DNA of 64,000 nt from Paramyrothecium sp. XJ0827. Taxonomy: Eukaryota > Ascomycota > Sordariomycetes > Hypocreales > Stachybotryaceae. Shown here piece after piece: positions 47,385 through 59,303 of this stretch. Position 1 is the stretch's first letter, and each line of letters begins with the position of its first letter. The stretch spans positions 2,356,001 to 2,420,000 of the forward strand of contig JAJFPB010000003.1 of NCBI GenBank assembly GCA_020881915.1, read 5' to 3'. The notes beneath the pieces are model-generated. The model ran no database searches. It was not told the DNA's origin and saw only the letters and a program-made list of their open reading frames with translations. A program made the translations under genes and the position numbers.

Positions 47385-49150
47385 TTACTGAGTGATTCCC
47401 TCGGCGTCGGGAAGGGGAACAGCCCTGTAGAGCAGGATCAGCGCCGAGTGCGACTCGCCGCCGCCCGACAGCGTCTCGACCTTGTCGGCCGCGACCTCTG
47501 TCACCTTGTCGTCGTTGAACCACCACCACTTGCCATCTTCCTCGCCCTTCTTGCCCGTCTTGGGGTCCACGGGCGCCGTCTTCTTGACAAAGGACGTGTA
47601 GTGCCCACTGTCGGCGCTGCCGCCCTGGTGCGTGACGACGCCGCGCAGCTCGTACAGGCCCGACTGGTTGGCGCCGTCGTCCTTGAGCAGGTCCGGGTTG
47701 ATGAGCGCGTTGAGCTCCTTCTTGGCCGCGAGGAGGGAAGCGTCCTTCTCCGCCTCGATCTGGGCGTCCGTCTTGTACGTCTCCGCATCGCCCATCGCGA
47801 CGTCGCCATCGGTGGACTTCTCCGGCTGCTTGCCCTTGGCCTTGGCGTCCTCCTCCTTCCTCTTCTTTTCGCTTTCGGTAGGGAGGCCCTCGCCGCCAGC
47901 AATGTCGCCCATGTCATGGTCGTGCACCTTCTTGCGGCGCTTGCGGGCACGCTCGATGTCCTCCTCCTCTTTCTGGATCTCACGAACCTTGTCACGCACG
48001 GGGACCAGAGCCTTCTTCAGGTCGTCGGAGCAGAACTCGACGATGTCCAGCTCCTGCGGGAAGGTGACCTTGCGCATGATCTTGGCCTTCTTCTGGGTCT
48101 CGCGCTTCCAGAAGAAACGCACGAAGTGAACGGTGAGGTACTTGGGTGCCCGCGAGATCTTTGACTTCTTAGTGTACACGGCATCTCGACCGAGCACCTC
48201 GGACTTCTTCTCTAGCTTCTCGCTCAGTGCCGCCAGGATGCCGTCCCTCAGATGGTTGGTCTGGCTGTCGATGTGGCAGTTGAGTTTGAGAAACGATTCG
48301 GTCGATGTGACTGCTTGCTCGCCGGCATTTCGGGCTTCCTCCTCATCACATTCCATGACTGAGGTGAACTCTCCGGACATGTACTTCTCAACGAAGAAGG
48401 ACTCGGGTGTGATCTTGACGCGCTGCGCGAGCTGATGAACGATCTGCGACCAAGCCTCCTCGGCATCCTGCTGTGCGTAGCCTTGCCCCGACTTGGACTT
48501 TTCGGCAAACTGCGGGAACGCCACCCGCAGCGCGGTGAGGAAGCTGATGGGCGGCATGGCGAAGGGGCTCTCGCTCAGCTGCTTGTAGAGATTCGACAGC
48601 TGGTTGGCAAGGTCCATCTGCTGCATGGTAGAGGGGCCGTTCTCGCCGGCCTTGTAGGTCTTGAGAGCCTCTTGGAGCTCGGGGATGGATCGCAAAGTCT
48701 GGAGAGTCGAGTTCAGGTAGCAGGTGTTGCCAAGATTGACCAGGCCGGCGGGGATTGCGTCTGCCTGCTGGGCCTGCTCGGCTACGGACATATCCTCGAC
48801 GAAGCGAATCTTCTCCTTTGGCCGAACGACATCCGTGCCGCCTGAGCCAGGCGTGCCTATCATCAATATGGTCTGGCCCGCCTTGAGGCCGAGCTTGCTC
48901 ATCTCGGCATCATCCTTGAGCATTCCGCCCTTGATCACAATCTTTTGGCGGCTGGGCTCGACGTTGGTAAGGCTGAAGAGCTGGAGCTTGAAGTCCTCTC
49001 CGGTCGAGGTGGGTTCGATTTCGACATCGTACTTGTTGCCCTGATTCTTCACGATGACTACACGATGGTCAGTACGGTCCGTTGGTGGTGGTGGCGGTGG
49101 GAGCAGGGAACAGGGAGCTGGAGGGGTAGCATACCTGACAGGGAAGCCAT
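47385..49150 (-). CDS. UBP6: proteasome-associated ubiquitin C-terminal hydrolase 6 (USP14 family)
   Basis: Two exons on the minus strand (49150-49135, 49057-47385) give 562 residues. The enzyme trims ubiquitin chains from substrates docked at the 26S proteasome. The N-terminal ubiquitin-like domain (MASLSVIVKNQGNKYDVEIE to about residue 78, with GGMLKDD and ILMIGTPG) binds the proteasome base; the USP domain follows with NLGNTCYLNS (catalytic Cys118), a long central part, and DSGHYTSFVKK (catalytic His491) followed by WWWFNDDKVTEV. The first exon has only 16 bases. The unspliced frame is open further upstream to 49349, but only removal of the 77-base intron gives the conserved ubiquitin-like start. 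A charged Lys/Glu-rich insert (about residues 390-445) separates the USP boxes. Longer than yeast Ubp6 (499) mainly because of this insert. Confidence 0.93.
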
Positions 49151-50176
49151 GGCTGCCAGAGAGGTTGGAGCGGACTGTGTGATCGCGGGAAGCCGAAGCG
49201 CGTGCAGTTGGGGCCGATTCCAGTCTGTCAAAACAGGACACCTCTGCAGATATAAAGGATTGAGGAGGAGACAGGATCACGTTGTGCTGCTGTTGAGAGC
49301 GAACCTTCGTAGCTGCGTCACGGAGTTGGGGCCTGTGGCGTTTTGACAAATCAGGTCTAGTGGGAGCGGCAAGTTTTGGGCCTGTTGGGCTTAGTCATGG
49401 AGAGACAGGCCTAGAATGGTCTAGCCTCTCCAAGGAGGCTGCTTGGGGAAAGGGATTGCGAGGAATTGTGGAAGCTGGGCAGAGGCCGTGGTCGAAAGAG
49501 CGAGTCGACCTTAGTTAGCAGCTCCCTTTTTGAGAGAAGAAGCAGTTAGTGAAGTAACGATCGGGAATTACATAGATGTATCCAATTCATTTCAAAGGCT
49601 TTTCCCTGTCGGCTGCGTGCCCCAACAAGCCAGAAAATTAGCATCTTCCTGTGCACCGCTCAAGAAAAGTTCAAGCAGGGGAATAGCAAGAAAGTGCGCA
49701 GTAAATTTATTTTCATAAAGAGTTTTGTTTTTGTCCGTCCCACAAAGTGTTGTAATTGTAAGTGAGTGAAGACGATGGGATGCGAGCCAAGAGCAGCGTC
49801 TCCGGCCAGGTGTACGGCGTGGGATCATGACGCAGAAGCGCATCTCCTACTGTCCCTTTGTCTGGAAGGCATGAATTAAGCATACTGTGGCAATTTGATT
49901 GGCCACGAACCCTTGACTCAGTGCTGGAGCCCGTGAGGGATATTTCCAGGCATGTTAGTGGACGACCGATATCGCTCCAGATTTTCCAGCACGTACCTTT
50001 AGTGTAGAGGGGCACGCCGAGGGGCATCGAGGGGCACCGTCAGGGTTTCCAAGTCATCCAGCGTGTTAGCTAGCGCCCGGGGATTCTTCGACCAGAATTA
50101 TCCTGCATCGGCCCAAGCGCATTGACTTTTGTCTGCATTCTTTTCGAGCAATTGCATACCCTCAACAACCCTCACA
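49151..50176. other. divergent promoter region UBP6 / THR4
   Basis: About 1 kb between two divergent housekeeping genes. Holds the TGACTCA element near THR4. No gene supported. Confidence 0.5.
49914..49920 (+). promoter_or_regulatory. Gcn4/CPC1-type element TGACTCA
   Basis: Perfect, self-complementary TGACTCA 257 bases before the THR4 start codon. This is the consensus of the amino-acid starvation activator (Gcn4 in yeast, CPC1/CpcA in filamentous fungi). Its place upstream of an amino-acid biosynthesis gene supports cross-pathway control. Confidence 0.65.
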
Positions 50177-52094
50177 ATGGCCGACGGCACCGAAGAGCGC
50201 CGCCAGGGCACCTCGCAGACCTACCTCTCCACCAGAGGCGGTGACTACGGTGTACGTTGGATGCATCCGCCGTCTTGCCAGGGAGAGATCGGCCACTGAC
50301 CACCCGCCTAGCTGTCGTTCGAGGCCGTCGTCCTCAAGGGCCTCGCCCAGGACGGTGGACTTTTCCTGCCCGAGGAGATCCCGGCCGCAGAGGATTGGGT
50401 ACGTTCACCCGCGTGGCGCAATCGCTTTGCTTGCGCGACACACGGACGCAGCCTTGTTGACGCCAGACACAGGAAAGCTGGAAGGATCTGTCATATCCCG
50501 ATCTCGCCCTCAAGATCCTCAGCCTGTACATCTCGACCGACGAAATTCCCACGGCCGATCTAAAAGACATCATCGACCGAAGCTACTCTACCTTCCGCGC
50601 CAAGGAGATCACTCCATTGGTACACCTCCGCGACAACCTGCACCTCCTCGAGCTGTTCCACGGCCCCAGCTACTCCTTCAAAGATTGTACATCCACCCCA
50701 AGCGCCCTGTTTTGGTTCTGGCCGGTACTGACAGACTTCAGGCGCCCTTCAATTCCTCGGAAACCTCTTCGAATACTTCCTCGTTCGCCGGAATCATGGC
50801 AAGGAAGGAAAAGGTAGACACGCCCCGCGCTGCACATCTGGAACGAAAGCTGACGAATGCGATAGATCGTCACCATCTGACGGTCGTTGGTGCTACCTCC
50901 GGTGATGTATGTCTATTCCACATGGCCGTATCCTGCAATTGCAATCGCTCATAGTATACCTAGACCGGTTCGGCCGCCATTTACGGTCTCAGGGGAAAGA
51001 AGGACGTCTCCGTCTTCATCCTGCACCCCAAGGGTCGCATCAGCCCCCTCCAGGAGCGCCAAATGACCACCGTCCTCGACGACAATGTCCACAACATGGC
51101 CGTCACCGGCACCTTTGACGACTGCCAGGACATCGTCAAGGCCATGTTCGCCGACCCCGAGACGAACAAGCAGATCAAGCTCGGAGCAGTCAACAGCATC
51201 AACTGGGCTAGAATCCTGGCCCAGATCGTCTACTACTTCCACTCCTACTTCGCCCTCGCCAAGTCCTCGTCCACTTTCAAGGTCGGCGACAAGCTGCGGG
51301 CCGTCGTTCCCACGGGCAACTTTGGTGACATTTTGGCCGGCTACTTCGCCCGCCGCATGGGTCTCCCCATCGAGAAGCTCGTCATTGCGACCAATGAGAA
51401 CGACATCCTCGACCGCTTCTGGAAGACGGGCAAGTATGAGAAGCAGCCGGCCAGCGGAGCCGAGGCTGAGGGCGGCCTGGAGGCCGACGGCGTCAAGGCT
51501 CACGAGGAGGGTGCCCGCGAGACTTTGAGCCCCGCTATGGACATCCTCGTCTCAAGCAATTTCGAGCGGTTGCTGTGGTACCTCGCTTACGATTTCGCCG
51601 CCACCACGGGCATGGACGACGAGTGGAGCAAGAAGCAGGCTTCGCAGGAGGTCACCGCCTGGCTGAAGGACCTCAAGACCAAGGGCGGCTTCGGCCCCGT
51701 CTACCTCGACGTCCTGGAGAATGCCCGCAGCACCTTCGACAGCGAGCGCGTCGACGACGCCCAGACGCTCGAGACCATCAAGAAGTACTACGAGCAGCTC
51801 AGCTACGTCCTGGACCCCCACACCGCCGTCGGCATCACCGCCTCGGAACGCTCCATCGAGAAGGCTGGCGCCGAGGTCCCCCACATCTCGCTCTCCACCG
51901 CCCACCCCGCCAAGTTCGCCGCCGCCGTCAACCTGGCCCTGAAGGAGGTGTCGGGCTTCAGCTTCGACAAGGTCATCCCCGCCGAGCTGGACGAGCTCTC
52001 GAAGAAGGAGACGCGCGTGACGTCCGTCGACAACTCGTGGCAAAAGGTCCGCGAGATCGTCATTGCGCAGGTTGAGGATGATTTGAAGCACTAA
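50177..52094 (+). CDS. THR4: threonine synthase
   Basis: Six exons (50177-50251, 50312-50398, 50467-50686, 50742-50813, 50866-50906, 50964-52094) give 541 residues. The enzyme converts O-phosphohomoserine to threonine and phosphate with pyridoxal phosphate, the last step of threonine synthesis, in the cytosol. Motifs: TYLSTRGGDYG and GLAQDGGLFLPEEIP at the N-terminus, HGPSYSFKD with the PLP Lys (Lys126), VVGATSGDTGSAAI (phosphate-binding), PTGNFGDILAGYFARRMG and NSINWARILAQ. The fungal/plant-type class 2 enzyme is indicated by the long SNFERLLWYL insert and C-terminal extension. The acceptor of exon 3 is ambiguous (50467 or, two codons later, 50473). Length agrees with yeast Thr4 (514). TGACTCA upstream suggests induction on amino-acid starvation. 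Confidence 0.94.
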
Positions 52095-52610
52095 GCGCAG
52101 CAAAACCGTTGAGGCTCGGACCTGTGGTTTCTGGGAGTTGGGAATCGTGGACTTGGAAAAAATTTGATGGTATCTTCGGGAGCATAGATCTACGCAATGA
52201 ACAAGCATTTGCATCTTGTGCCAAATTGTCTCTGTCGTTTTCCCAGTCCTCCACAAGCGAGCCAGGTCATCTAGCGGCAAAACCCGATCTAGAGTATTTG
52301 CCAACCCGTACGAACTCCTTTCCTGAAAAGATAAAAAGAAAGTTTCACACGGTCAACTTCATGTGGATCATTGTCTTATGGCATATTACTACTAGCACTA
52401 CTGCGTGAATATCCCGCTTTGCTCGGCACGGCGCCACGCCCGAGTCTTCCGCGCGATGGCTCCAACCTTCGGTGTTGCTACGTCATGAACTGCTTCGAGA
52501 ACTCTCAATTGCTGGGTTTAAGAAGGCCTCGAGTGCCCTCTCCACGCCCAAGAAAGCACTGAGCAAATCACCTCGCACCTTTACTCGTCTTGACGGTTTG
52601 CAGCCCCAAC
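52095..52610. other. intergenic
   Basis: About 515 bases: THR4 3' flank and promoter of the phenolic acid decarboxylase gene. Nothing else seen. Confidence 0.5.
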
Positions 52611-53141
52611 ATGTCTCTTCCCAAGTTCCTCACCAACACCAAGCTCCACCCTACCTTTGACAAGGACATCCGGGACGTCCACCTGATCTACGACTACGCG
52701 GCGCAGGACGCCCAGGGCAACCCGGAGAAGTGGCGGTACGAGATGTGGTTCTTCTCCGAGGACCGCGTCGTCTACGCCATTCACGGCGGGCCCATGGCGG
52801 GCCGCGTCAACTACCAGACGGCCACGTACCAGTGCGTCCGGCCCGGCGAGCTGTGGCAGGTCAACTGGCTCGAGGAGACGGGCACCGTGTGCTCGCTCGT
52901 GTACGACATCCCGCAGCAGCGCGTGACGACGCTCATCGCCTTCTCCAAGGGCCACTGGGAGAACGCCGAGGACGCGCACGGCGACAAGCGGAACGACGAG
53001 GACTTTGAGCGCTGGCGGGCGCTGGCGAAGAAGGGCACGCAGACGGAGCGGTTCATGCTCTCGGAGCAGGCAGAGATCTTGGAGAAGTTCAAGGGCAAGG
53101 GGGATCTGGTCCCCATCGCACCGGATGCTGTTACGTTTTAG
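52611..53141 (+). CDS. phenolic acid decarboxylase
   Basis: Intron-less gene for 176 residues. The frame is open from 52590 but MSLPKFL at 52611 is the better start (ccaacATG). The enzyme removes CO2 from hydroxycinnamic acids (ferulic, p-coumaric, caffeic) to give vinylphenols, without cofactor. Family features (compared with bacterial PadC): HLIYDYAAQD near residue 23-30 with the paired Tyr, WRYEMWFFSEDRVVYAIHGGPMAGR (substrate pocket with Arg), WQVNWLEETGTVCSL holding the catalytic Glu, and FSKGHWEN. The beta-barrel core is about the bacterial size, with a charged C-terminal extension (KGTQTERFMLSEQAEILEKF). Cytosolic. Role: detoxifying or using plant phenolics. Fungal copies may derive from bacteria, as the family is mainly bacterial; this window alone cannot show it. 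Confidence 0.9.
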   Translation: MSLPKFLTNTKLHPTFDKDIRDVHLIYDYAAQDAQGNPEKWRYEMWFFSEDRVVYAIHGGPMAGRVNYQTATYQCVRPGELWQVNWLEETGTVCSLVYDIPQQRVTTLIAFSKGHWENAEDAHGDKRNDEDFERWRALAKKGTQTERFMLSEQAEILEKFKGKGDLVPIAPDAVTF

Positions 53142-53244
53142 CTGGCCCGAATTGCTGCTGTCTGGGAGGAATCCCGGAGTGGAGCTTGGCGCACGACCAT
53201 CATTCCTAGTCTGTATGTGCCGGCCCTTTACCACAAGCGAATCA

Positions 53245-53326
53245 GCGTGAATGGTTTAGTGGTAAAATTCTCCGTTGCCATCCGAGCAACGTCGGGGAGC
53301 CCTGGGTTCGATTCCCAGTTCACGCA
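53245..53326 (+). tRNA. tRNA-Gly (anticodon GCC) with intron
   Basis: Cloverleaf read by eye: acceptor GCGTGAA pairs with TTCACGC; D arm around GGTTTAGTGGTAA; anticodon stem CTCCG with CGGGG (one U-G pair); loop TTGCCA-T with anticodon GCC; T arm CTGGG-TTCGATT-CCCAG; discriminator A. An 11-base insert (TCCGAGCAACG) sits after position 37, the canonical place for nuclear tRNA introns; removal leaves 71 bases, the normal size for tRNA-Gly. A and B boxes for Pol III are intact. Confidence 0.92.
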
Positions 53327-53340
53327 GAACATGGTTTGTC

Positions 53341-53347
53341 TTTTTTT
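53341..53347 (+). terminator. Pol III terminator (T7)
   Basis: Run of seven T 14 bases after the tRNA-Gly discriminator base. Confidence 0.8.
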
Positions 53348-53412
53348 GCCTCTCCTTTTGCCTCTCCTTTTGCCTCTCTTTTTGCTTGTCTTCCTGCTTG
53401 TCTCCTTGCGAG
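53341..53412 (+). repeat. TTTTGCCTCTCC tandem repeat after tRNA
   Basis: Several imperfect 12-base units (TTTTGCCTCTCC, then TTGCTTGTCTTCC-type) directly following the tRNA. They also provide additional T runs as back-up terminators. Confidence 0.75.
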
Positions 53413-55341
53413 TTTTGATCGCATGCAGAGTACGAGGTGGACAGAAAGCCGTCCAGCCCGACCGAACAAATAAGTCGGGGTTCCCTTGACAATAAAAGAG
53501 ATCATTAACTCGGAAAAAGTTCATGACCTCTGTGAAATAGCTATAAATATACCTAATTTCTCTGTAACTCTATATCTAAACAAACCTGTAAATGGATGAG
53601 CCCACTACATCCCTACTATTCACTACAGCTTATTCTTTATTAACTGTCTATTGACGAGAGCCCTAGCTTTCTTTGATGTAGAGGTCGAAGGGCAAATGTA
53701 TGAGCGCATTTGCGCCACGGCTTTTTATGCGTAGATTGTGAAAACATCACGCGGAGTCATCTGTCGTTTCCTATGTAGATGAGTGGCTACGAAAGCGATA
53801 AAAGAAGAGTAGAGCAAGATGAACACAACTGGCTGGGAAGAGTCCATGGCAGGGTGCTTGGCAATGTTGGTGGTGTCGCCTTTGCCTGTACATAGACGTA
53901 CGGGGACGTCGAGACTCGACAGGGATATGTCGTAAGATCCCCAAGTATCTTGTTAGTAGTATCCAGAGCAGTCTTTTGTTGTATGAATCAGGCATAGTAT
54001 TAGCCGGTTTCACTAAAGAAACATCGCGGTGCCCCCCTGGGCCTCAGAGACCGAGCAAGCCGAGGCCCCGCCGCTTCGTTGCGTTATGGTTTGTATATCC
54101 TTATAATTCATGATATCAACAGTCAGTGTTCCATCTCAACAATAAGACTTATGGCTTCAAAGAAATGCCTCGGACCCCAGGAAAGGAATTTCTCAAGGGC
54201 TAATGACCGTTGAGGAGGCTGATGAGCATTGGCAGCAGCTAATGGACATTCGGACTAGGTTACAAGCGGCAGTAGAAGGCAGCAGGGAAGGGTATAAATA
54301 CAGCTTCGGTAAGCAAGAGTGAAAATGAAGATGATGAGGCACATGGCACTAGGCCATAGATGGTGTTGGACTGCGACCTCATTACCCCTTAACTCTTACG
54401 GCAAATAGATCCTCTGCGTTAATTGTCCTTAACAGCCCGGATGAGGCTGTGACGAAAGAGGTCAGATGTATGAGCTTGCGTAAAATCCGGACGCCTATGA
54501 AGTGGCAAAGGATTGGACCCCTTGTAATTACACTACTAGGTATGCAAGCTCCTTGGGGGCCAGACACTACCACACTACCACACTACCACACCAGCCCCCA
54601 ATTCCATCCTTTACTCGTGAAACCTGTAACATAGGGTCGCTTCATACACTAATATCTCGACTCGTAATTGACTGCGGGGGCCAAAATATCTGGTAGTGTC
54701 GAATGGCACAGCCATGCATAGCTCCCACCTGTTACAATGTAATGCGGCGTTGCATGAAGAAGTATTGTCAGCTCCCTTGAGACAATAAGTCCATCATCAA
54801 GACGGCCGTACCACACATTAAAATAGAAATGGACCCCACAAATATGATGCCGCACAATTGCAGCTATGAGAGTCCCTATTCCTTAACAAAATCCTACCGC
54901 AAAGTGACATTCAGGGGGCAAAGTGCATTGAAACCTTCATGGTAGGGCGGCTTATTGAACGAAGTCAGTCTAGGGGTGGTCAGTAGCGAGGTACATATGC
55001 CACATCAGTAGGCCACAGATTGCAGGACTGATTCTTGCGATATGAGGCTATTTTAGCCTCTAGGCAGGTCACACATACCGCACCCTATGGCCATTGCTGA
55101 TCTTAATTAAATCCTAGCTCTTTCAACCAGTCATCGAAGAGTTCTTGCGCTATTAGAATCTGCAAGAGTACTTATTGTCATTCTGCTTCAAGAATAAGTA
55201 CATATTCTTCACCCATGCCGGCTATTCCTAAGGGGAAAGGGGTTAATAGAACTGTTCACAAACGGACTGCTCCTTTGAAAATTTCGCAAGGTTTCTACTC
55301 TGCCTCAGCTCTGCAATTGTTACAACCAAGGTATTATAGAT
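53413..55341. other. AT-rich region without a gene
   Basis: About 1.9 kb with dense stops on all frames and AT-rich composition, marking the border from the housekeeping block to the right accessory part. A short CACTACCA repeat occurs near 54.57 kb. No transposon could be recognised. Confidence 0.4.
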
Positions 55342-58300
55342 ATGCCAATACTTCTTCCAACTGAGCCTCACGGCTTGGTTGACTCAGGATCGGTCTCCCC
55401 AGTCGAATCAGACGAGGAGATGCAGTCTGCTCAACTCTCTGCGATCTTTTCAACGTCTAATAGTGAACGAAGCAACGCGAAAACTTCGGGTGCTTTTCAG
55501 AGAGAGCAGAAAGGCCCTATTGCTGGGGTAGAGGAGATCCTACATTATGCAAGCTCACTGAAATCTAATAGCGGAAGTGAGCCCATGTACTATCCGTTCT
55601 GGCTGTCGAATGCTGTTCTGGGGACGTTTGCTACCACTTTCGCTTTGTTGGTAGTAGGAACATTTATGCTCTACTATTTTTCTGAGAAGCACAATGGTCT
55701 CGCTACCCAAAAGCAAGAGAACCACTATGCCTGGAAATATGGTCCGACAGCCTGTAAGCAAATCATTATTTTCGCCCTATAAATTAATGAAGGTTCGCTA
55801 AGTCTTGCTAGTTTTACTGGTCCTTAATGCTCTGTGGCAAAAAGTTGACTATACAATCAAGATTTTAATGCCTTGGGAAGAGATCCAAAAGCATCCGAGT
55901 TCAGTTACTGAGGCATTGAAACTTGACTATCTATCGGTGTTGCTTCCAGTAGGCATGTGGAAAGGGGCAAAGAACCGACATTGGGCTGTGATGCTTTCAA
56001 TTCTTGGTCGTGTTTTAATCACCGCCATTGTAAGTGACTTTGGTGCAGAGCTACATAGACTAGAAAGCACGTACTTATATGCTAGCTTAGACCGTTTTAT
56101 CCACGGGTTTACTATCTTTATTGCCAACGGAATTAACAAGCGAGCGGCACGACTTTCGACTGAACAGCGAATTTAGGCTAAAGGAAGACATTATCCACGG
56201 GATATATCGGGATCAAGGTCTGTGGACTCCAGGTCCACTAGCGGCACTCCTTTACTATTCAATACATGCCGATGGACTTTCTTATCCTCCGGGAACCTCA
56301 GAAGACACTGTAATTCCTGACTTTCAACTCCCGGATGCTCCTTTGGATTATCTTCAATACACAAGCCGCATCGAAGGAATGAAGATTGAAATCGATTGCG
56401 AAGTTCTTCCTATTTCTCCTGATAAAACCTGGTTCGAGGAGCAGAAAGATTTTCCTGACAGTTTTTCGGTTCTCACAAATATTACTGCGCCAGAATGTGC
56501 GATTGAACGAGCTCACATTATGTATTACCCTCTTGCAGACGATAGTCCAGGATATGCCACGGAACAACACAATTTTTCTTTCGAATGGTACATATGCAAC
56601 AGTGATACTAATTATACATCTCATGAATCTGATAAGTCAGCAGCAGAGGGTGTTCCCGTGCCAATTTCAAGCGAGGATGTCCGGCTTCTTATCTCAGTGG
56701 CCGAACTGGGACTCTCCTCCAATAGCAGTACTATATCGAAGCCCAGAAACGTCCATGTCAATAAGGTCGCATCGGTTCTTTGCAAACCATCTTACTTCAT
56801 TGACCTTTTTGATATTAAAAAAACTCTTCAAGCGAAAGGCTCAGCAGAAGCAGTTCCTTCTGGAATGCTCATGCAGCCACGACAGCTTGAAGGGTTTTCG
56901 GACAGCACACTTGGAATGGCAATTTGGGCGACAGTCGAGAGCATGTTGACCTTTCTTCCTTTCATTTCTTACAAAACCATACCTCTCTTTCGATTTATTG
57001 CTCTCAAAAGTGGCCAGGCAAAGATCGAGCCATTTTTAGACCCTGAGCTACTTAAGAGATGGACATCAGACGTTTTCAAGGGCTTGGCCACTCAGATCAT
57101 GCATCAAATGGCCCTACAGCCCACTAACCAAAATCACACAGGGAACATAACCTGGAGTGAGTTTCGATTAAGAGTAACTGTGTACCCAGCTGTCCCTATA
57201 TGCGTTCTTTTCGGCATTCTACTTGTCATTTCCATTGGCATCCTTCTTTTTCGACCTACTGTGGATACGCCTGGTCTGCCTGATTCTATAGCTTTGACGG
57301 CTGTACTGCTATCTAAATCCGAATTCGTTAATTATGTTGAGCTTTCGAAGGCCTTAAAAATCGACAAGACTGGGAAGCTATTACTAGAGCTCCGCTCCCC
57401 AGACCTTAAATCTCCAGGAACTGAGATTGAATTTCCCGCAGTTACCAAAGTCCAGACGGATGATAACAGAAAACACTGGCGAGACGAAAGGTCATGTTTG
57501 GAAACACGATGGCGACCACTAGCGAGTAGTTACTGGTACTTCGCTCTTACAATAGCACTACCGCTTGTTTCTGTCATAGGACTCGAAATTATGCAGGATC
57601 TCTCGAATAACTTCAATGGCATTGTCGCCCTTACTCCTCTTACTTCGCATATATACAAGACATATATCCCACTAGTTGCAGTCATCAGCATAGTGGCATT
57701 GCATTCCAATCTCGAGTTTATGGCGACTTTGTCAGCACCGTTTGTCTCGCTGAAGCGTGGCACATCGGGACCAAATCAGTCCCTATTTCTCAGCTATCTT
57801 GGGAAATCGCTCCCAGTTGCGGCCTATCAATCCTTCAGATTCCGGCATTATGCTGTCTTGACAGCTATAACAGGAGGATTAATCGGGAAGTTTCTAACTA
57901 TTGTCGCCTCAGGTCTCTACGTAACCGTTGACGCACCACAAATGGACGATGTGGCCATTTCACCTGTCGATAGTTTCAACCTCACGACCGCGTTTCCTTC
58001 AGAACAAAGCAGAGCACTTGAGATAGCGTCTTTCATCGAGTTTGGAGATTTAGCCTATCCGAAGTGGACATATGGAGATCTTGTGTTTAATCGCTTCGAC
58101 AACTCGAGCCTTTTCTTAAGTAGTTCAACAACCAACAGGCTACTTACTGTTACAATCCCCGCAATTCGGCCGAAGTTAAAATGCACCGAGCTAGAGGTAA
58201 ATAAGACATTTGCGTATTGGAACTCCTTTGCTGGATTCAAATGTCCAGAGAAATTTAGTGTTGATCTGAACGTTGGGCTCTTGTACGGCCGAAATGATAC

Positions 58301-59303
58301 ATATGACACTATTTATATGTCTCTACCCTGTGACGGAACACATCGCTACTGGGGCCAAGCTCGTTGGCTTGTTGGGTGTGATTGCGACTCCTTCTCTCCA
58401 TCTGATCCTCAGAGGAGTTCTTGCAGGGATCAAAGATGCACCAATTTTGTCGTTGCTGCTGGCTGGTTGCGCGTGGCAAAATCCACAGACACGAGCAACT
58501 CAAGTGCTTACGACATCAACTGGGATGTTGGAATGATTAGACGCGATCAGGTTTATGAAGAAGTTCAGGTCACGGTTGATTTCATGCTTCCTGGCTTTGA
58601 CTTCGAGCCAACTCATACACCTCAACCTCATGAATCTTCCGCGGTGCTTCTTCAAAACGAAAGAGGAAATACAGAATTCGAGTTCGAGCTGTCAAACCTG
58701 GAATGGGGTTTTCCCGCAGCCAATCTTCAATCGCACTGGTATGATAATACCACGCTGGATCGCTTCGTCCAAACGCTCACTCATGGCGAGAATGGCCGGC
58801 CAATTGAAGAGCTCGCTGGCAAAGAGAACGTCACGAATTTGTACGAGGCAGCGAACCGGATTTATAATAGGTATATGACTCAGGTTATGTCTCTTGAGAT
58901 GAGGACTGGCAGCAACAACGACGCGTCTACAAAAACATACAATGGCACATTAAAAAGCATCGGTACGACGAGACTGCAGCAAAAGAACGATTCCAAGCTC
59001 GTGCTGCAAGTTATGCTTATCGTTATGGTTGCCTGTGCTATAATTACGAGGCTCCATTTGCCCTTGCGTGGGCTGCTGTTTTATAACCCTTGCACAGTAC
59101 AAGGGGTAGCGTCATTGCTTGTCGGCGGGTCTTTGATAAGGGAGCGAGGCATTCACTTCATTTCAAATAACAAAGATAAACTAAATACGTGGCTTGATGA
59201 GGAGTTTGGAGGAAAAGTGTATTCATTGAAGTGGTGGGAAACAGCCGATGGGGGAATGCGATATGGTATCGACGTGGATTCGGACAATAAGAAGATGAAA
59301 TAA
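55342..59303 (+). CDS. large DUF3433 membrane protein
   Basis: Three exons (55342-55753, 55812-56029, 56091-59303) give 1280 residues. It belongs by layout to the fungal DUF3433 family: a disordered acidic N-terminus, then FWLSNAVLGTFATTFALL with a membrane span, YFSEKHNGLATQKQENHYAWKYGPTA across the first splice site, LNALWQKVDYTIKILMPWEE and LDYLSVLLPVGMWKGAKNRHWAVMLS (first domain copy), followed by a long outer segment with many N-x-S/T sites. A second copy starts near the middle (WRPLASSYWYFALTIALPLV, then SLKRGTSGPNQSLFLSYLG and FRFRHYAVLTAITGGLIGKF), so the protein carries two repeats with several membrane spans, and a last span near the C-terminus. Molecular role of the family is unknown; location probably plasma membrane or cell-wall-facing membrane. 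Codon use is AT-richer than the housekeeping block, typical of an accessory region. Confidence 0.85.

Noticed and set aside
53228..53524. Minus-strand open frame of 98 codons over the tRNA region, containing a NWESNPG-type peptide
   Set aside because: It is the reverse translation of the tRNA-Gly gene plus the following tandem repeat, a well-known source of false proteins.
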